DNA of 36,737 nucleotides from Ilumatobacteraceae bacterium (GTDB lineage: Bacteria > Actinomycetota > Acidimicrobiia > Acidimicrobiales > Ilumatobacteraceae), in the NCBI GenBank assembly GCA_023254135.1, contig JALQYL010000010.1, positions 1 to 36,737 of the forward strand, in the 5' to 3' direction. Position 1 is the stretch's first letter. Each line of letters opens with the position of its first letter. Positions 27,183 to 34,328 of this stretch are shown here, one piece after another. The translations under genes were made by a program, and so were the position numbers. Below the pieces are notes generated by a model, which was not told the origin of the DNA, ran no database searches, and saw nothing but the letters and a program-made list of their open reading frames with translations.

Positions 27183-27862
27183 CTCGTCGTCGCGGAGGAA
27201 ACCAAAACATTCCGCGTCCCGACATTTGGAGAATGGGTGATCCGCCGGAATGGATGTCGCGCGATCTCTCTGTGCTGCACAACGAACATGAAGTGCGCGC
27301 ACGTCTCGATCATCACGTTGCAACAACCACCATTACGAATCAACACATCGTTGAGGAATGGGTGATGCAATCAAAGCGATCCGCAGTTCTCATTCCATTG
27401 ATTGTTCAATCAGCAGTGCCGCATGTGGTTCTCACCCGTCGTGCTGATCACATGCGCAATCACAAGGGCGAAATATCTTTCCCAGGTGGACGCATGGAAC
27501 CAGGCGAGAATCCGGCGCAAACTGCCGTTCGCGAAGCATTCGAAGAAATCGGGTTGCACCAGAATCTTGTGAATGTGGTGGGGGAATTGGAACCCATCGC
27601 AACTTTTGTGAGCAACAGTCACATCACGCCGGTCGTTGCACATGTCGATGGCACGCCGCACTTGAGTGCAGATCCCAGTGAGGTGGCGCGTGTGTTCACG
27701 GTTCCTCTGCACGAACTTGCACGAGCAGACACGTATCGCAACGAATGGTGGCAAACGCCCCGCGGCGACATCAACATTCATTTCTTCGAACTAGACGACG
27801 AAACGATTTGGGGTGCCACGGGGCGCTTGTTGCATCACGTATTAGACATCGTGACGCAGTAG
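27179..27862 (+). CDS. Nudix hydrolase, probable CoA pyrophosphatase type
   Basis: Nudix enzymes cleave X-linked nucleoside diphosphates. The complete Nudix box is at residues about 104-126, from the second G of FPGGRMEPGE through VREAFEEIGL. The preceding KGEISFPGG resembles the CoA pyrophosphatase (NudL-type) signature, so a CoA or acyl-CoA substrate is plausible but not proven. GTG 27179 overlaps the previous stop by 4 nt and gives 227 residues; ATG 27233 or later is possible. The stop at 27862 abuts the opposite-strand stop at 27863. Confidence 0.88.
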   Translation: MTRRRGGNQNIPRPDIWRMGDPPEWMSRDLSVLHNEHEVRARLDHHVATTTITNQHIVEEWVMQSKRSAVLIPLIVQSAVPHVVLTRRADHMRNHKGEISFPGGRMEPGENPAQTAVREAFEEIGLHQNLVNVVGELEPIATFVSNSHITPVVAHVDGTPHLSADPSEVARVFTVPLHELARADTYRNEWWQTPRGDINIHFFELDDETIWGATGRLLHHVLDIVTQ

Positions 27863-28294
27863 TCACGGTCCGGCGTATGCGCGCACCATGTTGTAGAAAA
27901 GATCCATCCAGCCAGTGCAACTGGTTCGTTCGGATACTGGTCGTTTCTTGCAGTCGGCCATCATGTCGCTCTTGAACAATGCATCAACGCGAGCACGCAA
28001 CGCCGATGTCCATAACGTGCCGTTCTTGATACGCGAGTAATTCCGATACCCAAAATCGTGGCGCCGACATGCGTTGTAGAAGTCGAATGATCGGCCCGTA
28101 CTGCCAACAACCGGCGCAGAGCAACCGTCGGTGCTCCAATCAAGGCGATTGTCACGGCGTGGTGAGTCTGCTTCCTTGATGAACGTAGTGAGTGATGACT
28201 TGAACAGAAGTCTTTCAACGACAGACTGCGGGGAAGGCTGTGGTGGGGTCGCCGCCATGCAAGCGGTAACCAAGAGTGTGCAGATTGCGATCAT
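27863..28294 (-). CDS. Small phospholipase A2-like secreted or lipoprotein
   Basis: The core TDGCSAP, then FDFYNACRRHDFGYRNY, matches prokaryotic phospholipase A2, whose His-Asp pair (RHDFGY) is catalytic and whose Cys residues form disulfides. The N-terminus LLVTACMAA contains a lipobox, so it may be a lipoprotein. ATG 28294 has an excellent AGGAGG six nt upstream and gives 143 residues, but its signal peptide would then lack basic residues. ATG 28336 adds LLRRTHVW and a proper charged region without a Shine-Dalgarno. It is 59 nt downstream of ribH on the same strand. Confidence 0.8.
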   Translation of the reverse strand: MIAICTLLVTACMAATPPQPSPQSVVERLLFKSSLTTFIKEADSPRRDNRLDWSTDGCSAPVVGSTGRSFDFYNACRRHDFGYRNYSRIKNGTLWTSALRARVDALFKSDMMADCKKRPVSERTSCTGWMDLFYNMVRAYAGP

Positions 28295-28353
28295 GCAGAC
28301 CTCCTGTGCCCAAACGTGTGTGCGGCGCAGAAGCATGGTCGGAAAGTTCGCTG

Positions 28354-28836
28354 TTATCCCTTGAACTTCTTGAGCAGAAGCGCCATTTCTACGGCACCCA
28401 CAGCGGCTTCATCGCCCTTGTTGTCAATGCCAGGGCCGCTGCGGTCAATGGCTTGCTGTTCAGTGTTCACGGTGAGAACGCCGAACATCACAGGAATGCC
28501 CGTGTTGAGTTGTGCATCTTGAATGCCACGAGCAGCTTCGCCACATACGTAATCGAAGTGGGGAGTGTCTCCACGAATGACAGTGCCCAAGCACACAATG
28601 GCGTCCACTTTGCCTGTTTGGGCAAGTGCCTGCGCAGCGAGTGGTAGTTCGAATGCACCGGGCACCCATGCCTCGGTGATGTCGTTGTCGGCAACTCCCA
28701 AACGTTCAAGGCCGCGCAACGCGCCATCGCGAAGCGGTACCACGATGTGGTCGTTGAAACGTGCGCCGATGATGGCAATGCGAAGGCCTGCTCCGTTGAG
28801 TTCAGGCATTTGCGATGAAGATCCTGCGCGTGTCAT
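28354..28836 (-). CDS. ribH: 6,7-dimethyl-8-ribityllumazine synthase
   Basis: RibH condenses the pyrimidinedione with dihydroxybutanone phosphate, the penultimate riboflavin step, usually as a 60-subunit shell. The 160-residue protein has IIGARFNDHIV, VPGAFELPLAAQAL, and LGTVIRGDTPHFDYV with the catalytic His. GGAGGAAAG, within the end of ribBA, lies just upstream, and the ATG directly follows the ribBA stop. It is the last riboflavin gene in the unit. Confidence 0.97.
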   Translation of the reverse strand: MTRAGSSSQMPELNGAGLRIAIIGARFNDHIVVPLRDGALRGLERLGVADNDITEAWVPGAFELPLAAQALAQTGKVDAIVCLGTVIRGDTPHFDYVCGEAARGIQDAQLNTGIPVMFGVLTVNTEQQAIDRSGPGIDNKGDEAAVGAVEMALLLKKFKG

Positions 28837-30060
28837 TTACTTTCCTCCGTCGAGATCAATGAGATGACCCATGCGCTCACGCTTCGTGCGCAAATAGGCC
28901 TCGTTTTCTGGTGTGGGAATTGTGTTGAGCGGAACGCGTTCCACCACTGACAATCCGTATCCACCAAGACCGCCGTACTTGGCGGGGTTGTTGGTCATGA
29001 GTCGCAATTGGTGAACACCGAGATCGGCGAGAATTTGTGCGCCAATGCCGTATTCACGACTGTCAACGGGCAAACCCAATTCAGTGTTGGCGTCAACGGT
29101 GTCTCGACCTTGATCCTGCAATGAATATGCACGAATCTTGTGGCCAATGCCGATGCCGCGACCCTCATGCCCGCGGAGGTACACAATGACGCCGCTGCCC
29201 GCCTTCTCCACCAGGCTCATTGCAGCTGCAAGCTGTGGTCCGCAATCGCATCGACGAGAACTGAACACATCACCGGTGAGACATTCACTGTGCACGCGTA
29301 CGAGCACGGGCTCCGTGCTGCTGATGTCGCCTTTGACGAATGCCAAGTGCTCGATGCCGTCCACCGTGCTGCGGTAGGCGACGCAATTGAACGTTCCGTA
29401 CTCGGTGGGCACCGTGGCTTCGCCCATTCGCTCCACCAGACGTTCGTTGTGACGGCGGTAGTGGATGAGTTGTTCAATGGACGAGAGCAACAGACCATGT
29501 TCTTTGCAGAACTTGCGCAAATCGGGCAGACGCATCATGGTGCCATCGTCGTTCTGAATTTCACAGATGACGCCCACGGGTTCACAACCGGCCAATCGTG
29601 CAAGGTCCACCGCTGCCTCTGTATGTCCGGCGCGCTTCAACACACCACCTGTACGAGCACGAAGAGGGAAGATATGTCCGGGGCGGGCGAAGGCTTTGTA
29701 GTCAATGTTGGGGTCGGCGATGGCACGTGATGTTGCCGCACGGTCGGCAGCACTGATTCCGGTAGTGGTTCCTTCAATCAAGTCGACTGTGACGGTGTAA
29801 GCGGTGCGCTGACTCTCTGTGTTCTGTTCCACCATGAGCGGAAGGCGCAATTCCTCACACCGCTCGCCCGTAAGAGGCACACAAATGACACCTGTTGAGT
29901 AACGAACGATGAATGCGAGTTTCTCTGGCGTGGCATGTTGCGCGGCCATGATGAAATCGCCTTCGTTCTCGCGATCCTCGTCGTCCACCATCACGATCAT
30001 TTCGCCGCGCGCGATGGCGGCGATGACGTCTTCAATGGGGTCCAGGGATGTATCACTCAT
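28837..30060 (-). CDS. ribBA: Bifunctional DHBP synthase / GTP cyclohydrolase II
   Basis: The N-terminal RibB half makes 3,4-dihydroxy-2-butanone-4-phosphate ([12 protein letters not shown] and [16 protein letters not shown]); the C-terminal RibA half opens the GTP ring ([21 protein letters not shown] with zinc-binding Cys, [13 protein letters not shown]). From ATG 30060 ([11 protein letters not shown]) it has 407 residues, a normal length; the frame is open 27 codons further but those overlap ribD and are not conserved. ATG overlaps the ribD TGA by 4 nt. Confidence 0.97.
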   Translation of the reverse strand: MSDTSLDPIEDVIAAIARGEMIVMVDDEDRENEGDFIMAAQHATPEKLAFIVRYSTGVICVPLTGERCEELRLPLMVEQNTESQRTAYTVTVDLIEGTTTGISAADRAATSRAIADPNIDYKAFARPGHIFPLRARTGGVLKRAGHTEAAVDLARLAGCEPVGVICEIQNDDGTMMRLPDLRKFCKEHGLLLSSIEQLIHYRRHNERLVERMGEATVPTEYGTFNCVAYRSTVDGIEHLAFVKGDISSTEPVLVRVHSECLTGDVFSSRRCDCGPQLAAAMSLVEKAGSGVIVYLRGHEGRGIGIGHKIRAYSLQDQGRDTVDANTELGLPVDSREYGIGAQILADLGVHQLRLMTNNPAKYGGLGGYGLSVVERVPLNTIPTPENEAYLRTKRERMGHLIDLDGGK

Positions 30061-31061
30061 GGTGTCACTACTTTCTCTCGTAGAGGGTCGAGAATTATTT
30101 CCAGGTCCGCGCCGTATGCGGCTGCGGAGACCAAGGTGCAATCGGTGAGAGGCAATGCGTTCTCACCTGCAAAAACTCCGGGTGCGTGCAATGAACCGGA
30201 AATGGTGGGCGCAATATGAAACACGTATCGGTTGATGAGGCCCCGTTCGTGAAAGGCAGTTGCCACGGTGGGCCCGCCTTCCACCATCAGTTGGATCACG
30301 CCATCTGCGCCCAATGCGTCGAGCAGTGACTCAAGGTCGTTCTTCCACACCTCGCACGGTTGCACCTTTGCATCCGATGAAATTTCTCGGTGCGACAAAA
30401 CGATGCGTCGGGGAGACGGTCCGTCAACATGACGAACAGTGAGTTCAGGGTTGTCGCTTCGAACAGTGCCAGCGCCCACCACAATGGCGTCACTTTCAGC
30501 GCGCAACTGGTGCACACGCACGCGCGCTTCATCTCCGGTGATCCAGCGAGGTCCATTCGGAATGGACGAACGCGCATCAAGCGTGGTGGCCATCTTCAAC
30601 ATCACGAATGGCCGACCCGTGCGACGATGGTGGAGATACGGAGCGAGTTGTGCGCTCACTTCATCGGCGCACACACCTTCTGTGACGTGAATGCCAGCAT
30701 CACGCAGCATGGTGAAGCCGCGACCAGCCACTTGTTCATCTGGGTCTGCAATGGCAACCACGACATGGGAGACACCGGCGTCGATAATTGCTTGTGCACA
30801 CGGGCCGGTACGCCCTGTGTGTGAGCACGGTTCAAGAGTTGAATACAACGTTGCGCCAGCCAGTGACTCGCCAGACTGTCGCGCAGCGTTCATTGCCATG
30901 ATTTCTGCATGTGCAAAACCAGGAGCTTGCGTGGCACCTTCAAAGACAGCCCCCGATGCGCACACCACGACGGCACCCACCCATGGATTGGGTCGCGCGT
31001 GAAGACGCGCGGTGTCGGCCATATGCATGGCATGGCGCATATGCGCCTCGTGGTTGGTCAT
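30057..31061 (-). CDS. ribD: Bifunctional riboflavin deaminase/reductase
   Basis: RibD deaminates and then reduces the pyrimidine intermediate of riboflavin synthesis. The deaminase zinc site is in FAHAEIMAM and [12 protein letters not shown]; the reductase part has [33 protein letters not shown] and [12 protein letters not shown]. The 334-residue length is normal for a slightly short family member. The ATG lies 7 nt from the FMN aptamer's last base. AAGGA in the aptamer's closing helix serves as its Shine-Dalgarno. Confidence 0.96.
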   Translation of the reverse strand: MTNHEAHMRHAMHMADTARLHARPNPWVGAVVVCASGAVFEGATQAPGFAHAEIMAMNAARQSGESLAGATLYSTLEPCSHTGRTGPCAQAIIDAGVSHVVVAIADPDEQVAGRGFTMLRDAGIHVTEGVCADEVSAQLAPYLHHRRTGRPFVMLKMATTLDARSSIPNGPRWITGDEARVRVHQLRAESDAIVVGAGTVRSDNPELTVRHVDGPSPRRIVLSHREISSDAKVQPCEVWKNDLESLLDALGADGVIQLMVEGGPTVATAFHERGLINRYVFHIAPTISGSLHAPGVFAGENALPLTDCTLVSAAAYGADLEIILDPLREKVVTP

Positions 31062-31068
31062 GTTGTGT

Positions 31069-31189
31069 CCTTGCTCCCATCCGGACTGTGACCGTCGGCC
31101 TCAGAATTTCACTGAGTCGGCCCCACCACCGAAGTAGTGGGGTTCGCGGGCTTTACCGCCGGTTGGGACTTTCACCCGACCCTGCAAGG
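31069..31189 (-). ncRNA. FMN riboswitch (RFN element) controlling ribD
   Basis: Read on the minus strand, the core has GGGTGAAAGTCCCAACCGG, then CGGTAAAGCCCGCGA, and later CAGTCCGGATGGGAG, the RFN consensus. P1 is CCTTGC (31189-31184) with GCAAGG (31074-31069). The variable arm CCCCACTAC / GTGGTGGGG is nine bp capped by cUUCGg. The 3' P1 strand overlaps the ribD Shine-Dalgarno AAGGA, so FMN-stabilised P1 should hide the ribosome site directly. Confidence 0.96.
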
Positions 31190-31207
31190 GGTGTTTTGAA
31201 TATGTAC

Positions 31208-31227
31208 GTGAGGAACGAATTCCTCAC
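31208..31227 (-). terminator. UUCG-loop hairpin between tetR and the riboswitch
   Basis: GTGAGGAA and TTCCTCAC are a perfect 8-bp inverted repeat with a TTCG loop on the minus strand, just after the tetR stop. No T tract follows, so if it ends tetR transcripts it does so weakly. It would separate tetR from the rib operon. Confidence 0.4.
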
Positions 31228-31235
31228 CCCGCAGG

Positions 31236-31820
31236 TTACGCAGGTGGGTACTTGGCCAACAACCCGACAATGTGACGCAAGAGCCCGAAGACCTCGGCCA
31301 CATTGATGTTGTCCTCGGCAATCAGAGGGGCAAAGGTGGCGCCACCGATTCCGATGGAGGCTGCCTGAATGGCCGCAATGTGTGCCACGTCGGGGCGCAT
31401 GCCATCGATTTCGATGTATCGCTTTTCGATGGCTTTCACGATGGGCAACTCAGGAAGTGCCTTGCGAGTGTTCACGCCCTCCAAATTCAGCCAGAGAACG
31501 AGGCGAATGAAATGCTGAATCTCGGGGCTGGTGACATCGAGCGCCAATTCGCCTGGAGCTGCGTTTTCCACCACCTGGGCTGTTTCAAGTGCCATTTCGC
31601 GAAGAACTGCCAACAGCAGATCGTTCTTCGAGCCGAACCATGTGTGCACGAATCCGTGGTTCACATCGGCAAGTTCAGCGATTTCGCGCACACCCACTTC
31701 GGAGAATGGTTTGGTCTTGATGAGTTGGCGTGCGGCCGTAATGAGGCGTTGTTCACCTTCGGCACGCGAAATAGGAGACCGGCGTTTCGGCTTCTCCGAT
31801 GTCTTCGCTTTGCTTGCCAT
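31236..31820 (-). CDS. TetR-family transcriptional regulator
   Basis: The 194-residue protein from ATG 31820 has a basic N-terminus (KAKTSEKPKRRSPISRAEG), then the TetR helix-turn-helix: LITAARQLIKTKPFSEVGV, REIAELADVNHGFVHTWFGSKNDLLLAVL. The C-terminal ligand domain is generic, so the effector is unknown. AAGGTGG lies five to nine nt upstream of ATG 31820; a GTG three codons earlier is the alternative. It is divergent from the membrane module at 31983 and upstream of the rib operon; either could be its target, the divergent genes being likelier. Confidence 0.9.
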   Translation of the reverse strand: MASKAKTSEKPKRRSPISRAEGEQRLITAARQLIKTKPFSEVGVREIAELADVNHGFVHTWFGSKNDLLLAVLREMALETAQVVENAAPGELALDVTSPEIQHFIRLVLWLNLEGVNTRKALPELPIVKAIEKRYIEIDGMRPDVAHIAAIQAASIGIGGATFAPLIAEDNINVAEVFGLLRHIVGLLAKYPPA

Positions 31821-31982
31821 CGAGACCACCTTAATAATTCGAGATGTACAAAGTTTTTATCCGTTGAGGGCGTTGAAATAGTGTGAACTGCTCAACGAGA
31901 ATGTGACTTTATAGGGAAAGTCTATGACTGTCGCTAGAATCTACATACTGTTCGCCGATGTTCTCGGCCAGAAAGGAAAATT
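31821..31982. promoter_or_regulatory. Divergent control region between tetR and the membrane module
   Basis: This 162-nt AT-richer stretch separates two divergent genes. It contains an inverted repeat CGTTGAG (31862-31868) / CTCAACG (31891-31897) and plus-strand -10-like boxes TATAGG near 31911 and TAGAAT near 31935. No pairing with a good -35 box stands out, so promoters are not placed. A TetR-type operator here is plausible. Confidence 0.4.
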
Positions 31983-32522
31983 GTGGCTCGAGGATTCGGC
32001 TTCCGTCGCCGATCAAGCGGTGGCGAAGATGGCACTGGCTGGATCTATGCCGACCTCTTCCTCGCCCTCACCATTGTGGGCCTTGGTTCAGCAGTCGTTA
32101 CCTCGTCCTCCTCTGCGCCTGCGGCGAACGCCCCAAAAACCTTTCAGCTGAGCTGTGCTGAGTTCCCCGTGCGAGTGCCGGCGAACGTGAAAAGCAATGG
32201 CGCCCAAATTGACAACGCCATCAATCAGGAAATCGCGAAGCGCGGATGGTCCGCTGAATCGTCGAAGCCTGGCCTGGTCATCGTGATGGGTGGCTTCAGC
32301 AGCAACGAATCGCCCGGAGACGGCGACGGACGTGCAAAATCACTCACTTCGTCCTTGCGCGCCGCCAGCCCATTGTTGGCTTCTGTGGAAATGCGTACCG
32401 CTGGTGCGCGCTCAGTTTCAGTGAACGGCCAACAAACGTCTGTAGGTGGCGCAGGTTCGTATGTATTGGTGGTCTATTTGCTGTACAGCGGCCCCGCGCT
32501 CACCGAAGATTGCACTCGCTAG
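31983..32522 (+). CDS. Single-TM protein with MotB-like membrane helix, unknown function
   Basis: This 179-residue protein starts with a basic, Gly-rich segment, then GTGWIYADLFLALTIVGLG (from residue 17), a membrane helix with Asp24 at its start. W-x-Y-A-D followed by a hydrophobic helix resembles MotB-type stator proteins, whose Asp binds the proton. Residues 45-179 would lie outside the cell; GLVIVMGGFSSNESPGDGDG then RAKSLTSSLR faintly recalls an OmpA/MotB C-domain. Cys58 and Cys177 could form a disulfide. GTG 31983 has AAAGGA upstream. It forms an operon with the next gene, 8 nt away. Confidence 0.8.
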   Translation: MARGFGFRRRSSGGEDGTGWIYADLFLALTIVGLGSAVVTSSSSAPAANAPKTFQLSCAEFPVRVPANVKSNGAQIDNAINQEIAKRGWSAESSKPGLVIVMGGFSSNESPGDGDGRAKSLTSSLRAASPLLASVEMRTAGARSVSVNGQQTSVGGAGSYVLVVYLLYSGPALTEDCTR

Positions 32523-32530
32523 GAGAAGAA

Positions 32531-33064
32531 ATGACACTTGCACTTAACGCTCATGATGATGCCGTAGCAGCCATTGAAAAGTGGCTCACTGTGTCAAAAC
32601 AGAAATCGTCCCTTGGGAAAGTGGCACGCGCTTTCGTCGAAGACGTACAGACGGACTCGAACACGAAGAAGTGGTCGAAGGTTGACGTGCAACAGATCCT
32701 GCCGTTCAAGACCGAAACGCCACGGTTGTTGTTGGTGGTACGTGCAGGTGCCATGTTCCTGCCCATCTTGCTCACATGGCTTGCGCTGTCCCAGGTGATC
32801 GGACCGTTCTCTTTGTTCCTGCAGAATCAGCAGGCCAGCGCCAACTTCCTGTGGTTCTGGCAGACGAACCCCGGCAACACATTTGCTGAAGTGTGGAAAT
32901 TGAGCCACGTTGCGCTCACCGATGCTGCGATCCTCGCATTCCTCACCGTGTTGGCCATGCGTATTACATGGTGGGAAACATCGCGTGCTGAACGCGCAGA
33001 AGCTGCGTACGCACAAATGTTGTCTGCTCTTGAGTTCTACTTGGTGTCGGCGCGCGAGAACTGA
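32531..33064 (+). CDS. Two-TM protein partnered with the MotB-like gene, unknown function
   Basis: This 177-residue protein has a soluble N-terminal region of about 62 residues, a membrane segment at about 65-92 (VRAGAMFLPILLTWLALSQVIG), a 30-residue outer loop with many aromatic residues, a second segment at about 125-148, and a short Arg/Glu-rich helix. ATG 32531 is set by AGGAGAAG; the frame opens earlier. I do not recognise the family. By context it may be the channel-type partner of the upstream protein. Its end overlaps the opposite-strand exporter gene by 28 nt. Confidence 0.8.
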   Translation: MTLALNAHDDAVAAIEKWLTVSKQKSSLGKVARAFVEDVQTDSNTKKWSKVDVQQILPFKTETPRLLLVVRAGAMFLPILLTWLALSQVIGPFSLFLQNQQASANFLWFWQTNPGNTFAEVWKLSHVALTDAAILAFLTVLAMRITWWETSRAERAEAAYAQMLSALEFYLVSAREN

Positions 33065-33897
33065 GCAAGTACCGCCACGCTCACCAGTACGAGCGCCGCG
33101 CCCAACAAACGAAAACCGGTGACCTGCTCGTTGAGTGCGAGCACGCCAACGGCAATTGACACCACGGGCTCAATGGTGCTGAGCACCGCCGCTTCACCAG
33201 GCCCAACGCGTGACACTCCGGCAAAGAAAAAGCCCATCGAGAGAACGGTGCCGATGATGGATGCGGCCGCAATCGCCAACCATCCGGTGCCATCAGTGGG
33301 GACATTCGGGTGCACCACGAGATACACCGCCCCGTGTGCGACTGCCGCACCCACCATCACATAGGTGAGCGAAGTGAATGCTCCGGCAATGTGCACAACG
33401 CGGCTGCTCAACACGATGTACCCCGTGTACCACAATGACGCGCCGAACATGAACAACACACCGGAAATGGAGCCTGCTTGTACTTGGCCCGCCGTGAGCG
33501 CCGCACCTATCACCGCAACGGCGAGGCATGAGATGACACGCACGGATGGTCGGTGACGCAAGAACACCCAACTAGCAAGAACCACGAACACGGGATAGGT
33601 GTAGAAGATGATGGTGGCCAAGCTGATGTCAATGCGTTGCACGCTGAAGAAATAGAACGACGCTTGCGGTGCGTATCCGATTGCACCCAACGCGAAGAGT
33701 TGCCAGGCAAGAACTCCATGCGGACGAGCTTTGTTGGTGCGACGAACTAGCGATACGACCACAAGTACAAATGATGCGATGAGAAATCGAACAGCAAGCA
33801 TGCCCAATGGCTCGGCACCATGGTTGTAGGCAATACGTGCGAACCACGGCAGAAGGCCGAAGGCGGCGCCACTGATGAGTATGAAGACAACGCCCAC
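33037..33897 (-). CDS. EamA-family (DMT superfamily) transporter
   Basis: EamA proteins are small-metabolite exporters of the inner membrane with ten helices in two repeats. This 286-residue protein fits: the first repeat includes VRFLIASFVLVVVSLVRR and ATIIFYTYPVFVVLASWVFLR, the second GEAAVLSTIEPVVSIAVGVLALNEQ, a typical EamA stretch. Substrate cannot be inferred. The start is GTG 33897, the first canonical start after the upstream in-frame stop; no good Shine-Dalgarno is seen. It ends inside the convergent membrane-module gene. Confidence 0.92.
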   Translation of the reverse strand: MGVVFILISGAAFGLLPWFARIAYNHGAEPLGMLAVRFLIASFVLVVVSLVRRTNKARPHGVLAWQLFALGAIGYAPQASFYFFSVQRIDISLATIIFYTYPVFVVLASWVFLRHRPSVRVISCLAVAVIGAALTAGQVQAGSISGVLFMFGASLWYTGYIVLSSRVVHIAGAFTSLTYVMVGAAVAHGAVYLVVHPNVPTDGTGWLAIAAASIIGTVLSMGFFFAGVSRVGPGEAAVLSTIEPVVSIAVGVLALNEQVTGFRLLGAALVLVSVAVLAQFSRADTK

Positions 33898-33939
33898 GCG
33901 CTCAATGTAGTGCGCGAGTACAAGAAGCTGAGAGTGTGC

Positions 33940-34290
33940 TTACTTGTCCGTTTGCTTCAGTTGTTCTGCGATTGCACGATCGCGTTTGATGACATTGCGT
34001 GCAAGAACCGTGCCAATGATGCCAAGAGCAGAGAGCATGACTGCGAACACGGTGTATTGCATCCAGCCGCCACGGTCGCCCGACGCTTGTGGTTTGGAAC
34101 CACAGTTCGGACGCGGGTTGGAATTCAAACATGCAGACGGTTCGTTTTCCAGCTTGCTGTACGGGGATGTGTCGGACACTGTGGCACCAGGCACGGTGGT
34201 GTCCGTTGTTGACTCGGCGTGTACGGCGGATGTTGCGAACGGCGCGATGGTGAGAAGTGCGGCACAGGCGATGGGTGCAAAACGGGGCAT
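33940..34290 (-). CDS. Small exported protein with C-terminal TM helix, unknown function
   Basis: This 116-residue protein has a signal peptide (cleavage likely after AVHA, residue 25), a Thr/Ser/Pro-rich outer part with two Cys (54 and 63), a membrane helix at about 77-97 (YTVFAVMLSALGIIGTVLA) and a basic tail (RNVIKRDRAIAEQLKQ). The topology is therefore type I with a short cytoplasmic end. I cannot name a family. It is divergent from guaA, 38 nt apart, so the two share a control region. Confidence 0.75.
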   Translation of the reverse strand: MPRFAPIACAALLTIAPFATSAVHAESTTDTTVPGATVSDTSPYSKLENEPSACLNSNPRPNCGSKPQASGDRGGWMQYTVFAVMLSALGIIGTVLARNVIKRDRAIAEQLKQTDK

Positions 34291-34328
34291 AAGACCATCG
34301 TCTCACGCCCACTAGGGTTGACAAAGTC

